From assembly GCA_014650415.1 (NCBI GenBank), contig BMUX01000013.1, positions 186,001 through 250,000 on the forward strand: 64,000 nucleotides of DNA, in the 5' to 3' direction. This DNA is from Streptomyces spiroverticillatus. Its GTDB lineage: Bacteria > Actinomycetota > Actinomycetes > Streptomycetales > Streptomycetaceae. A program made the translations under genes and the position numbers. Positions 1-8,405 of this stretch are shown here, one piece after another; position 1 is the stretch's first letter; each line of letters starts with the position of its first letter. A model generated the notes under the pieces. That model was not told the origin of the DNA and did not search any database. It worked only from the letters and a program-made list of their open reading frames with translations.

Positions 1-450
1 GAAGTCGATGTCGCCGCGCTTGCAGAGGTTCTTGTAGTCGTCCTCGTTCTTGGCGTAGATCGCGGGGGCGGGCTGCCCCGCCTTCACGACCTTCGCTGCC
101 GCCTTCTCGGCCTTGGCGCGGACCGGGTCGCAGACGGCGACGACCTTGACGTTCGGCAGGGCGAGGAAGAGGTCGATCATGCCGTCGCCCCGGTTGCCGA
201 GGCCGATCATGCCGACGCGTACGGTGCTGCGGCGCTCGAAGGGGACGTTCGCCATGGTCTTGCCGCGCCGGCGGGGCGCCTCGTCCCGGGACGAGGCGGC
301 GTGCGCGGTGCCCGCCGCGCCGAGTGCGCCCCCCGCGCCGAGGCCGAGTCCCGCGCCGACTGCTCCGGCGGTGCGCAGCGCGGAGCGGCGGGTCACGCCG
401 TCGGGGCCGGTGTTTTCGTCAGGGGTCGGTGTCGCCGTGTCGTCGTACAT
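1..450 (-). CDS. Tat-exported Gfo/Idh/MocA oxidoreductase, GH109-like (3' end outside window)
   Basis: The first 150 codons are present; the rest lies beyond base 1. The N-terminus has a twin-arginine signal (VTRRSALRTAGAVGAG, then a Gly/Ala-rich stretch ending AHA), so the product should be exported folded by Tat. The mature part begins with a Rossmann NAD-binding motif (VGMIGLGNRGDG) and continues ALPNVKVVAVCDP and NEDDYKNLCKRGDIDF. This resembles the start of GH109 alpha-N-acetylgalactosaminidases, which hydrolyse glycosides by an NAD-dependent redox mechanism. The ATG at 450 follows a GGAGG. The GH109 assignment is from family memory; a general sugar dehydrogenase of the same superfamily is the alternative, because the catalytic region is not in view. 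Confidence 0.8.
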   Translation of the reverse strand, partial: MYDDTATPTPDENTGPDGVTRRSALRTAGAVGAGLGLGAGGALGAAGTAHAASSRDEAPRRRGKTMANVPFERRSTVRVGMIGLGNRGDGMIDLFLALPNVKVVAVCDPVRAKAEKAAAKVVKAGQPAPAIYAKNEDDYKNLCKRGDIDF

Positions 451-454
451 CGGA

Positions 455-495
455 CCTCCGTGAAAGGGATCGGGTGTCGATCACCCTCACGGAGG
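455..495 (-). promoter_or_regulatory. Inverted repeat covering the GH109-like gene's Shine-Dalgarno
   Basis: CCTCCGTGA (455-463) and TCACGGAGG (487-495) are perfect 9-bp complements separated by 23 bases. On the minus strand the downstream arm contains the GGAGG that serves the ATG at 450. Folding of the leader would hide the ribosome site, so this could be a translational switch. Bases 496-614 show nothing else I can name. Confidence 0.4.
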
Positions 496-614
496 GACCG
501 GGTGGGGCACAAGGGGCTTGTGGGCAAAGGGAGTTGGACTTGTTCCGTCCGGTTGATGGATTCTTGCGCGGGAAGGTTTGAGAGCCGCCCCTCGCGGTGG
601 TGCGGGCCGTCGTC

Positions 615-3539
615 TCACGGTCGTGTGGAGCGCTCCAGATCCAGGAGTACGGAGCGGTACGGGCGGCCCGTGGCGTGGTCCATGCCGACCTCGCACATCC
701 GGTTCGCCGAGAGGTACGCGTCGTACTCCCGCGCGCCGACCTCGGCGGCCTCCCGGGCGGTGGCGGACTCGGTCAGCTCCTGGTGGAGCATGCCCCGGTC
801 GCCCGCGAACGCGCAGCAGCGCAGGTCGTCCGGGACCACCACCTCGTCGGCGCACGCCTCGGCCACCTGACGCAACTGCGCCTCGTCGCCCAGGTGTTGC
901 ATCGAGCAGGTGGGGTGCAGCACGGCGGAGGCGACCGTGCGGTGCACGGTCAGCGTCGGCAGCAGCTCATCGGCGGCCCAGACGATCGAGTCCACGATCT
1001 TCAGCTCGGCGTGCAACTCCCGGTTCTCGTCGGTGAGATACGGCACCACCTCGTGCGCGATGCCCAGCGTGCACGACGACGCGTCGACGACCAGCGGGAG
1101 CCGACCGCCGGCCGTCCAGCCCCAGGCGGCCTCCACGATGCGGTTGGCCATCACCGTGTTGCCGTCCACGTACCCCTTGGAGTGCCAGATGGTGGCGCAG
1201 CAGGTGCCGCGCACGTCGGAGGGGATCCACACCGGCTTTCCGGCGCGCGCCGACACCGCGACGACCGCCTCCGGGAGGGAGGGGCCCGTGTGGCCCTCCG
1301 GGGCGCCGAAGATCCGGTTGACGCAGGCCGGGTAGTACACGGCGTGCGCCCCGGAGCGGGAGGTGCGGGGGAGCGCACGGGCTGCGGCGCCCGGGATCTC
1401 CGGGAGCCAGCTCGGGACGAGGTCGGGACGTACCGCCTTCCTCGCCAGACCCGTCACGGAGGTCAGCAGCCGGTCGGAGATCTTGTCGGCGGCCGCCACG
1501 GCGAGGCGGGCCGAAGCCTCGACCGCCTTGAAGTTCTTCGCGGTGAGCGCGGCGATGCGCTCCTCGCGGGGCGAGTGCCTGCGGTGGCGGAACTCCTTCA
1601 TCAGCGCGCCCGTGTCGATGCCGACCGGGCAGGCGATCTTGCAGGTGGAGTCGCCCGCGCAGGTGTCCACGGCGTCGTACCCGTACGCGTCGAGGAGCTG
1701 CACGCCGACCGGCGAGTCCAACGGCTGGCGCATCAACTCCCGGCGCAGCACGATGCGTTGACGGGGTGTGGTGGTCAGGTCGCCGCTGGGGCAGGTCGGT
1801 TCGCAGAAGCCGCACTCGATGCACGGGTCGGCCTCGGTCTCGACGCGGGGGATGGTCTTCAGGCCGCGCAGATGGGCCTCGGGGTCCCGGTTGAGGACGA
1901 TGCGCGGGGCGAGGACGCCGTCCGGGTCGATCAACTCCTTGGTGCGCCACATGAGTTCGGTGGCCTGGGGGCCCCACTCCAGCTCCAGGAACGGGCTGAT
2001 GTTCCGCCCCGTCGCGTGCTCCGCCTTCAGGGAGCCGTCGAAGCGCTCGACCGTCATCCGGCAGAAGTCGTCCATGAAGGCCGCGTACCTGCGGACGTCG
2101 GCGGGGTCGCCCGCGTCGAAGGCCAGCAGGAAGTGCAGGTTGCCGTGGGCGGCGTGCCCGGCGACGGCGGCGTCGAAGCCGTGCGTCTCCTGGAGTTCGA
2201 GGAGTGCCTCGCAGGCCTCGGCGAGGCGGGAGGGCGGGACGGCGAAGTCCTCGGTGATCAGCGTCGTACCGGACGGACGGGCGCCGCCGACGGCCGTGAC
2301 GAACGCCTTGCGGGCCTTCCAGTACCCGGCGATGGTTGTGGCGTCGCGGGTGAAGGCGTTGGTGACGGAGGGGACGGGGGAGACCAGTTCGAGCTGCCCC
2401 AGGACCTCGGCCGCCGCCTTCTCGTACTCCTCCTGCCCCGCCTCGTCCGGCGCCCGGAACTCCACGAGGAGCGCGGTCGTCTCCTTCGGCAGCTCCGCCC
2501 AGTCCTGCGGCACGCCCGCCACGCTCACCGAGGCGCGCAGCGTGTTGCCGTCCATCAGCTCCACGGCGCGGGCGCCCGCCTCGTTGAACAGCGGTACGGC
2601 GGCAGCGGCGGCGGACAGCGTCGGGAAGAACAGCAGGGCGGACGAGAGGCTGCGGTCCAGGGGGAGCGTGTCGAAGACGACCTCCGAGATGAACCCGAAC
2701 GTGCCCTCGGAGCCGACCATCAGTCCGCGCAGGATCTGCACCGGCGTCCGCCCGTCGAGGAACGCGTCGAGCCGGTAGCCGTTGGTGTTCTTGATCTCGT
2801 ACTTGGCGCGGATGCGGCGGACCAGCTCCGGGTCCGCCTCGATCTCCCGCTTCAGCGCCAGCAGGCCCTCGGCGAGCTTGGGCTCCGCGTGCGCGAGGTC
2901 CTCGTCCGCCGTCGGGTCGGCCGTGTCGACGATCGTGCCGGACGGCAGGACGAAGGTGAGCGAGGCCAGGGTGCGGTAGCTGTTGCGGGTGGTGCCCGCG
3001 GCCATCCCGGAGGCGTTGTTGGCGACGACCCCGCCCAGCGTGCAGGCGATGGCGCTCGCCGGGTCGGGGCCCAGCACCCGGCCGTACCGGGCGAGGGAGG
3101 CGTTGGCGCGGACCACCGTGGTGCCGGGCTGGATACGGGCGCGGGCGCCGTCGTCCAGGACCTCCACGCCGGAGAAGTGGCGGCGCACGTCCACCAGGAT
3201 GTCCTCGCCCTGGGCCTGCCCGTTCAGCGAGGTCCCGGCCGCGCGGAAGACCACCTCGCGGCCCTTGCCGTGCGCGTACGAAAGGACCGCCGACACGTCG
3301 TCGACGTCCTCCGCGACCACCACGACCTGCGGCACGAACCGGTACGGGCTGGCGTCCGCCGCGTACCGCACCAGGTCGGAGACCTTCCACAGCACCTTCT
3401 CCGCCCCGAGCAGCGCGCTCAGGTCCCGGCGCAGCGGCAGCGGCGTCCCCTCCGCGAGGGCGGCGGGCACCCGGTCGGGAGCGGGATCCGGTGCGGTCGT
3501 CGGGCGCAGGGCCTCCGGCTTCGGCTCCAGGAGCGGCAT
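615..3539 (-). CDS. FAD-binding and (Fe-S)-binding dehydrogenase, D-lactate dehydrogenase/GlcD type
   Basis: This 974-residue protein fuses three parts. Residues 30-280 form a PCMH-type FAD domain (VVVVAEDVDDVSAVLSYA, GTSLNGQAQGEDI). A GlcD-type cap follows to about 560. The C-terminal half is a GlcF-like electron-transfer part with two ferredoxin clusters (CIECGFCEPTCPSG and CAGDSTCKIACPVG) and CCG-type cysteine motifs (VYYPACVNRIFG, ASSCTLG, TCSMQHLG, RCCAFAGDRG). Such fusions oxidise D-lactate or other 2-hydroxyacids and pass electrons to quinone or cytochrome; the substrate here is not determined. The MarR gene lies 77 bases upstream on the same strand and may control it. The ATG at 3539 fits the length of the family. 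Confidence 0.9.
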   Translation of the reverse strand: MPLLEPKPEALRPTTAPDPAPDRVPAALAEGTPLPLRRDLSALLGAEKVLWKVSDLVRYAADASPYRFVPQVVVVAEDVDDVSAVLSYAHGKGREVVFRAAGTSLNGQAQGEDILVDVRRHFSGVEVLDDGARARIQPGTTVVRANASLARYGRVLGPDPASAIACTLGGVVANNASGMAAGTTRNSYRTLASLTFVLPSGTIVDTADPTADEDLAHAEPKLAEGLLALKREIEADPELVRRIRAKYEIKNTNGYRLDAFLDGRTPVQILRGLMVGSEGTFGFISEVVFDTLPLDRSLSSALLFFPTLSAAAAAVPLFNEAGARAVELMDGNTLRASVSVAGVPQDWAELPKETTALLVEFRAPDEAGQEEYEKAAAEVLGQLELVSPVPSVTNAFTRDATTIAGYWKARKAFVTAVGGARPSGTTLITEDFAVPPSRLAEACEALLELQETHGFDAAVAGHAAHGNLHFLLAFDAGDPADVRRYAAFMDDFCRMTVERFDGSLKAEHATGRNISPFLELEWGPQATELMWRTKELIDPDGVLAPRIVLNRDPEAHLRGLKTIPRVETEADPCIECGFCEPTCPSGDLTTTPRQRIVLRRELMRQPLDSPVGVQLLDAYGYDAVDTCAGDSTCKIACPVGIDTGALMKEFRHRRHSPREERIAALTAKNFKAVEASARLAVAAADKISDRLLTSVTGLARKAVRPDLVPSWLPEIPGAAARALPRTSRSGAHAVYYPACVNRIFGAPEGHTGPSLPEAVVAVSARAGKPVWIPSDVRGTCCATIWHSKGYVDGNTVMANRIVEAAWGWTAGGRLPLVVDASSCTLGIAHEVVPYLTDENRELHAELKIVDSIVWAADELLPTLTVHRTVASAVLHPTCSMQHLGDEAQLRQVAEACADEVVVPDDLRCCAFAGDRGMLHQELTESATAREAAEVGAREYDAYLSANRMCEVGMDHATGRPYRSVLLDLERSTRP

Positions 3540-3616
3540 GCGGCGGTTCCTCTCACGGCGTCACAGCTTCACGGCGTCACGGCTGCACGGCCGTGGCGGT
3601 GCGGCGGGGACTCGCG

Positions 3617-4072
3617 TCAGCAGGGCTGCGGCAGGCCCCCGTCGACCAGGGTGGACAGCAGGCCGCCGAGGACCTTGCGCTCGTCGGCGGTCAATGGAGC
3701 CAGGATGTCCTCTACGGCGTCCCGGCGCGCGCTGCGGAGCGCGTCCAGGGTGTCCCGGCCGCCGTCGGTCAGCTCGATCCGGATCACCCGGCGGTTCTCC
3801 GGATCCGGCACCCGGCGCACCCGGCCCTGCTGCTCCAGGCCGTCCACCAGGGTCGTCACGGCACGCGGCACGACCTCCAGGCCGCGGGCCAGGTCCGTCA
3901 TGCGGGGGGCGGCGCCGTCGCGCAGCGAGTAGCGGGAGACGACGCGCAGCAGCCGGGCCTGGCCGGGAGTGATGCCGATCGGCTCCAGCTGGCGCTTCTG
4001 CGCGCGGTGCAGGCGCCGGGTCAGCCGCAGGAGCTGCTCCGCCAGCATGCCGTCGTCCGAATGTGTGCTCAT
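3617..4072 (-). CDS. MarR-family transcriptional regulator
   Basis: The 151-residue protein has the MarR winged-helix fold: an N-terminal dimer helix (LAEQLLRLTRRLHRAQKRQLE), the helix-turn-helix around residues 55-80 (RMTDLARGLEVVPRAVTTLVDGLEQQGRVRR) and the wing (DPENRRVIRIELTDGGRDTL). MarR proteins are dimeric repressors released by small ligands or oxidants. It is divergent from an ABC exporter and upstream of the FAD/Fe-S dehydrogenase. The 109-base gap to the exporter holds palindromes suited to a MarR dimer, so it probably represses the exporter and itself. Confidence 0.9.
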   Translation of the reverse strand: MSTHSDDGMLAEQLLRLTRRLHRAQKRQLEPIGITPGQARLLRVVSRYSLRDGAAPRMTDLARGLEVVPRAVTTLVDGLEQQGRVRRVPDPENRRVIRIELTDGGRDTLDALRSARRDAVEDILAPLTADERKVLGGLLSTLVDGGLPQPC

Positions 4073-4098
4073 GCCGGGAACAATAACAGGACCCCGTG

Positions 4099-4132
4099 CA
4101 TTGTGAGTAGAGGTAACAATGAACTAACCTCT
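4099..4132 (+). promoter_or_regulatory. Putative MarR operator and exporter promoter
   Basis: CATTGT (4099-4104) and ACAATG (4116-4121) are exact complements 11 bases apart. A second imperfect pair, AGAGGTAA and TAACCTCT (ending at 4132), overlaps the first. A plausible plus-strand promoter coincides: TTGTGA (4101-4106), 18 bases, TAACCT (4125-4130). Binding at the palindrome would block the promoter of the ABC gene at 4182. Confidence 0.45.
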
Positions 4133-4181
4133 TCAAACCGAGACCACGACCGCCCCGCCGCCGACCCCTCCGAGGGAGCCC

Positions 4182-6011
4182 ATGCACCCCGACCGTCAGA
4201 TGACCCCCGAGAAACTCTGGACGCCCCCCGACTCCGAACCGGGCAAGCAGCAGCCGCCCGCCGAGGTCCGCCGCATCCTGCGCCTCTTCCACCCCTACCG
4301 CTTCCGGCTCGCCCTCGTCGGCCTGCTCGTCGGCGCGTCCTCGCTGGTCGGCGTCGCCTCGCCGTTCCTGCTGCGCGAGATCCTCGACGTCGCCATCCCC
4401 CAGGGGCGCACGGGCCTGCTGACCCTGCTCGCGCTCGGCATGATCGTCACCGCCGTCATGACCAGCGTCTTCGGCGTCCTCCAGACCCTGATATCGACCA
4501 CGGTCGGCCAGCGCGTCATGCACGACCTGCGCACCGCCGTCTACGCCCAGCTCCAGCGGATGCCGCTCGCCTTCTTCACGCGCACGCGGACGGGCGAGGT
4601 CCAGTCCCGCATAGCCAACGACATCGGCGGCATGCAGGCGACCGTCACCTCCACCGCGACCTCCCTGGTCTCCAACCTGACCGCCGTCGTCGCCACCGTC
4701 GTCGCCATGCTCGCCCTGGACTGGCGGCTGACGATCGTCTCGCTGCTCCTGCTGCCGGTCTTCGTGTGGATCAGCCGCAAGGTCGGCCGCGAACGCAAGA
4801 AGATCACCACCAAGCGCCAGAAGCAGATGGCCGCCATGTCCGCCACGGTCACCGAGTCCCTGTCGGTCAGCGGCATCCTCCTCGGCCGCACCATGGGCCG
4901 CTCCGACTCCCTCACCAAGAACTTCGCCGAGGAGTCCGAGCGCCTCGTCGATCTCGAAATACGGTCCAACATGGCCGGCCGCTGGCGGATGTCCACCATC
5001 GGCATCGTCATGGCCGCCATGCCCGCCGTCATCTACTGGGCGGCCGGACTGACCATGAACGCCGGAGCGCCCGTCGTCTCGCTGGGCACGCTCGTCGCCT
5101 TCGTCTCGCTCCAGCAGGGCCTGCTGCGCCCCGCCGTGAGCCTGCTGTCCACGGGCGTCCAGATGCAGACCTCGCTCGCCCTCTTCCAGCGCATCTTCGA
5201 ATACCTCGACCTGCCCGTCGACATCACCGAGCGCGAGAACCCGGTCCGGCTGGAAACCCCCAGGGGCGAGGTCCGCTTCGAGAACGTCGACTTCTCCTAC
5301 GACGCGACATCCGGCCCCACCCTCACCGGCATCGACCTCACGGTCCCGGCGGGCGGCAGCCTCGCCGTCGTCGGCCCCACCGGCTCCGGCAAGAGCACCC
5401 TCAGCTACCTGGTGCCCCGGCTGTACGACGTCACGGGCGGCCGCGTCACCCTCGACGGCACGGACGTCCGCGACCTGGACTTCGACTCCCTGGCCCGCGC
5501 GGTGGGCGTCGTCTCCCAGGAGACGTACCTCTTCCACGCCTCCGTCGCCGACAACCTCCGCTTCGCCAAGCCCGACGCCACCGACGAAGAACTGGTCGCG
5601 GCCGCCCAAGCCGCCCAGATCCACGACCACATCGCCTCGCTGCCCGACGGCTACGACACCCTCGTCGGCGAACGCGGCTACCGCTTCTCCGGCGGCGAGA
5701 AGCAGCGCCTGGCCCTCGCCCGGACCATCCTGCGCGACCCGCCCGTCCTGATCCTGGACGAGGCGACCAGCGCCCTGGACACCCGCACCGAGCACGCCGT
5801 GCAGCAGGCCATCGACAACCTCTCCGCCGGCCGCACCACCATCACCATCGCCCACCGCCTCTCCACGGTCCGTGACGCCGACCAGATCGTGGTCCTGGAC
5901 GCCGGCCGCGTCCGCGAGCGGGGCACGCACGAGGAACTGCTCGCCCGCGACGGGCGGTACGCCGCGCTGGTGCGCCGCGACTCCCGGACCGAGATCCTCA
6001 CGGCACCGTGA
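4182..6011 (+). CDS. ABC exporter, fused transmembrane and ATPase domains
   Basis: The 609-residue half-transporter has six membrane helices in about residues 35-330 (ABC type-1 exporter fold) and a nucleotide-binding domain after 360. Walker A is GPTGSGKST near 398, the Q-loop lies in GVVSQETYLF, the signature is FSGGEKQRLALA near 502, Walker B is VLILDEATSALD and the switch is IAHRLS. It would act as a homodimer, or with an unseen partner, exporting lipids, drugs or peptides. The ATG at 4182 follows GAGGGAG. A MarR gene is divergent and a strong hairpin follows the stop, so it appears to be monocistronic and MarR-controlled. The substrate cannot be read from the sequence. Confidence 0.92.
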   Translation: MHPDRQMTPEKLWTPPDSEPGKQQPPAEVRRILRLFHPYRFRLALVGLLVGASSLVGVASPFLLREILDVAIPQGRTGLLTLLALGMIVTAVMTSVFGVLQTLISTTVGQRVMHDLRTAVYAQLQRMPLAFFTRTRTGEVQSRIANDIGGMQATVTSTATSLVSNLTAVVATVVAMLALDWRLTIVSLLLLPVFVWISRKVGRERKKITTKRQKQMAAMSATVTESLSVSGILLGRTMGRSDSLTKNFAEESERLVDLEIRSNMAGRWRMSTIGIVMAAMPAVIYWAAGLTMNAGAPVVSLGTLVAFVSLQQGLLRPAVSLLSTGVQMQTSLALFQRIFEYLDLPVDITERENPVRLETPRGEVRFENVDFSYDATSGPTLTGIDLTVPAGGSLAVVGPTGSGKSTLSYLVPRLYDVTGGRVTLDGTDVRDLDFDSLARAVGVVSQETYLFHASVADNLRFAKPDATDEELVAAAQAAQIHDHIASLPDGYDTLVGERGYRFSGGEKQRLALARTILRDPPVLILDEATSALDTRTEHAVQQAIDNLSAGRTTITIAHRLSTVRDADQIVVLDAGRVRERGTHEELLARDGRYAALVRRDSRTEILTAP

Positions 6012-6042
6012 GCGGGAACGCCCGCCCACGCTCGGAAATGCG

Positions 6043-6085
6043 GCAGCGCCGCCCCTCCCCTGGGACGGGGGAGGAACGGCGCTGC
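6043..6085. terminator. Bidirectional hairpin terminator
   Basis: GCAGCGCCGCCCCTCCCC (6043-6060) pairs with the stretch ending CGGCGCTGC (to 6085), with one short bulge and a six-base loop. It sits between the end of the ABC gene (plus) and the end of the 19-residue peptide gene (minus), and could stop both transcripts. Confidence 0.7.
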
Positions 6086-6098
6086 GGCGGGACCTCGG

Positions 6099-6158
6099 TC
6101 AGACCATCCAGCCCAGGAAGTGGAAGACGCCGGCGAGGAGGTCGGTGATGAGGTTCAT
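6099..6158 (-). CDS. Small hydrophobic peptide, 19 residues
   Basis: The reading frame is MNLITDLLAGVFHFLGWMV followed by TGA. AAGGAG lies ten bases before the ATG, which is a better ribosome site than most genes here have, and the hairpin at 6043-6085 follows closely. The peptide is almost wholly hydrophobic with a single Asp and His, so it would insert in or lie on the membrane as one helix. Possible roles are a membrane-active or toxin-like peptide, or a small subunit of the neighbouring exporter. No function is established. I am confident of the open frame and ribosome site, less so that the product accumulates. Confidence 0.6.
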   Translation of the reverse strand: MNLITDLLAGVFHFLGWMV

Positions 6159-6315
6159 GATCTGGGTTCTCCTTGTGCTGCGGCACCCGTGTGCCGCCTA
6201 CGCGTGCATGTGTGGGACAGCGCGAACACGGTCTGCAGCCCGTCGCTTGCGCACCGTAAGCCTCGTACGCCTCAAGGGAGTTGGGCAAGGAAAGCCGGTG
6301 CGATCACGCGTTCCA

Positions 6316-6339
6316 GCGAACATCCGATCCCGTGTTCGC
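6316..6339. promoter_or_regulatory. Inverted repeat upstream of the mltG-like gene
   Basis: GCGAACA (6316-6322) and TGTTCGC (6333-6339) are perfect complements ten bases apart, 73 bases before the ATG at 6412. The arms resemble half of an actinobacterial LexA box, but the spacing is wrong for LexA (four bases expected). It may be an operator for another dimeric regulator. Nothing else is recognisable in 6159-6411. Confidence 0.3.
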
Positions 6340-6411
6340 GTGTTCGCCGTGGTGCGTCCATCAGGCCGAGGCGGCAGCGGGACGGCTCGGTCGCCGGGTT
6401 AGCGTTCCGGT

Positions 6412-7218
6412 ATGGAGTTCGAGCCCTCGGAAGTCACGCCCCCGCCGCGCCGCAGGTCGCGGGGCCGACTGGTCCTGCTGGTGTGCACCCTCGCCGTGCT
6501 CGGCGTCGTCGCGGGGGGAGTGGTGCTGTTCCTGCTGTGGAAGAAGGAGGGCGGCGGCCACGCCAAAGCCCTGACGATCCCCGAGGGCTGGCGCTCCTCG
6601 CAGGTGTACGCGGCCGTGGACAAGGCCGTCGGAGCGGCGCCCGGCACCGCGAAGAAGGCGGCGGCCACCGCGAACCTGGGCCTTCCCGCCGCGGCGAAGG
6701 GCAACGCGGAGGGCTATCTGTTCCCGGCGACGTACCCGGTGAAGGACGGCGCCACCGCGCAGAGCCTGCTCACGTACATGGTCAAGACGGCGAAGGAACG
6801 CCTGGGCACGGGCCCCGACGTGCACCGCGAGCTCGTCATCGCGAGCATCGTCCAGGCGGAGGCCGACACCCCGCAGGACATGGGCAAGGTGGCCCGGGTC
6901 ATCGCGAACCGCACGGCCGCCGGCATGCCGCTGCAGATGGACTCGACCCTCAACTACGCGATGAACCGCAGCACCCTCGACACCACGCACGAGGACACCC
7001 GGATCGACAGCCCGTACAACACCTACGAACGCAAGGGCCTGCCGCCGACCCCCATCGGCAACCCCGGCCTGGAAGCCGTCCGCGCCACCCGCACACCCCC
7101 GGCGGGGAACTGGCTGTACTTCGTCACGGTGAAACCGGGCGACACACGCTTCACGCACGACTACGAGGTCCAGAAGCGAAACGTGGCCGAATTCAACGCC
7201 AACCGCCGCAAGGGCTAG
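6412..7218 (+). CDS. MltG/YceG-like endolytic transglycosylase
   Basis: The 268-residue protein has a short Pro/Arg-rich cytoplasmic tail, one membrane helix at about residues 24-45 (LVLLVCTLAVLGVVAGGVVLF) and an external YceG-like domain. Family marks are LTIPEGW, EGYLFPATYPV, SIVQAEAD with the likely catalytic Glu, VIANRTAAGMPLQMDSTLNY, SPYNTYERKGLPPTPIGNPG and FTHDYEVQKRNVAEFNA. MltG cleaves nascent peptidoglycan strands and sets glycan length. It is shorter than the main actinobacterial MltG beside the aroE/Holliday-resolvase genes, so it is probably an extra paralogue; no division genes adjoin it. Confidence 0.88.
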   Translation: MEFEPSEVTPPPRRRSRGRLVLLVCTLAVLGVVAGGVVLFLLWKKEGGGHAKALTIPEGWRSSQVYAAVDKAVGAAPGTAKKAAATANLGLPAAAKGNAEGYLFPATYPVKDGATAQSLLTYMVKTAKERLGTGPDVHRELVIASIVQAEADTPQDMGKVARVIANRTAAGMPLQMDSTLNYAMNRSTLDTTHEDTRIDSPYNTYERKGLPPTPIGNPGLEAVRATRTPPAGNWLYFVTVKPGDTRFTHDYEVQKRNVAEFNANRRKG

Positions 7219-7254
7219 CACCCGGAGGGGGCGTGGCGGCGCCGGAGGGGTCGA

Positions 7255-8343
7255 CTACACCCCTGCCCGTGCGGCCGCCCCCTTCACCACCCGCAGCGCG
7301 TTCCGCACCGCCACGCGGCCCGCACGGTTCGCGCCGATGGTGCTGGCCGACGGGCCGTAGCCGACCAGTTGGATCCGGGGGTCCCGGGCCACCTGCGTGC
7401 CCTCCAGGCGGATGCCGCCGCCCGTCTCCCGCAGGCGCAGCGGGGCCAGGTGGTCGACCGCCGCCCGGAAGCCGGTGGCCCACAGGATGACGTCCGCGTC
7501 GACGGTGCGCCCGTCGTCCCAGGCCACGCCCGTCTCCGTGATCCGGTCGAACATCGGCAGCCGGTCCAGCACCCCGTTCGCCCGCGCCGCGCGTATCGCG
7601 TCGTTGACCGGCAGGTCCGTCACCGAGACGACGCTCTCCGGCGGCAGCCCCTGCCGCACCCGCTCCTCGACCCGCGCGACGGCGGCCCGCCCCCACTCCT
7701 CGCTGAACTCGCCCTCGCGGAAGACCGGCGGCCGCCGCGTCACCCAGGTCGTCCCGGCGGCGTACGGGGCGATCTCCATCAGGTGCTGCGTCCCCGACGC
7801 CCCACCGCCCACCACCACGACCCGCTGACCTGCGAACTCCTTTGGTCCCGGGTAGTTCGCGGTATGCAGCTGACGCCCCCGGAAGAGCTCCTGCCCCGGG
7901 TAGCGCGGCCAGAACGGCCGGTCCCAGGTGCCGGTCCCGCTGATCAGTGCCCGCGTCTGCCAGACGCCCTGTGAGGTCTCGACCCGCAGCCGCCCGTCCT
8001 CGCCCTCCCGCACGGCTTCCACATGCACCGGCCGGTGGACGCGCAGGTCGAAGGCCTCCTCGTACGCGGCGAAGTACTCCGAGATCACCTCCGAGGAGGG
8101 CCGCGCCGGATCGGCGTCCGTCAGCTCCATGCCCGGCAGCGAGTGCATCCCGTGCACCTTCGCGTACGTCAGCGAAGGCCACCGGAACTGCCAGGCGCCA
8201 CCCGGCGCCGGAGCATGGTCCAGGACGACGAAGTCCCGCTCCGGCACCAGCCCCGACCTGCGCAGATGGTAGGCAGCCGAGAGTCCGGCCTGCCCGGCAC
8301 CGATGACGACGACGTCCACGTCCCGCACCCCGAAGTTGTTCAT
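7255..8343 (-). CDS. Flavin-containing monooxygenase / CzcO-type NAD(P)-binding protein
   Basis: The 362-residue protein has an N-terminal FAD motif (VVVIGAGQAGLSAAYHL), a second dinucleotide motif (VVVVGGGASGTQHL) near residue 170, an FMO-like identifying motif (FRGRQLHTANYPG) and a C-terminal ATGF motif (ILWATGFRAAVDHL). It should use NADPH and O2 to oxygenate a soft nucleophile such as sulfur or nitrogen, or a ketone. Its start lies 62 bases after the ssuD stop on the same strand, so it may be the last gene of the sulfonate operon, handling another organosulfur compound. The ATG at 8343 is set by the FAD motif; the frame stays open upstream but overlaps ssuD. Confidence 0.82.
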   Translation of the reverse strand: MNNFGVRDVDVVVIGAGQAGLSAAYHLRRSGLVPERDFVVLDHAPAPGGAWQFRWPSLTYAKVHGMHSLPGMELTDADPARPSSEVISEYFAAYEEAFDLRVHRPVHVEAVREGEDGRLRVETSQGVWQTRALISGTGTWDRPFWPRYPGQELFRGRQLHTANYPGPKEFAGQRVVVVGGGASGTQHLMEIAPYAAGTTWVTRRPPVFREGEFSEEWGRAAVARVEERVRQGLPPESVVSVTDLPVNDAIRAARANGVLDRLPMFDRITETGVAWDDGRTVDADVILWATGFRAAVDHLAPLRLRETGGGIRLEGTQVARDPRIQLVGYGPSASTIGANRAGRVAVRNALRVVKGAAARAGV

Positions 8344-8405
8344 GTTTCTACCAACGGGGTGCGGGCCGTGGATCTTCCCGGCGGCCAGAATCCGGCCGGA
8401 TTCGG

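Noticed and set aside
597..3932. Very long plus-strand open frame of 1111 codons opposite the FAD/Fe-S dehydrogenase
   Set aside because: High-GC shadow frame. The minus strand has clear domains and Fe-S motifs across the same bases, while the plus frame gives Arg/Gly/His-rich sequence without motifs.
3491..5875. Plus-strand frame of 794 codons across the MarR and ABC genes
   Set aside because: It crosses a divergent promoter and lies out of frame with the Walker and HTH motifs.
6316..6339. LexA (SOS) box before the mltG-like gene
   Set aside because: Arms resemble GAAC/GTTC, but the spacing is ten bases rather than four, so I list it only as an unknown inverted repeat.
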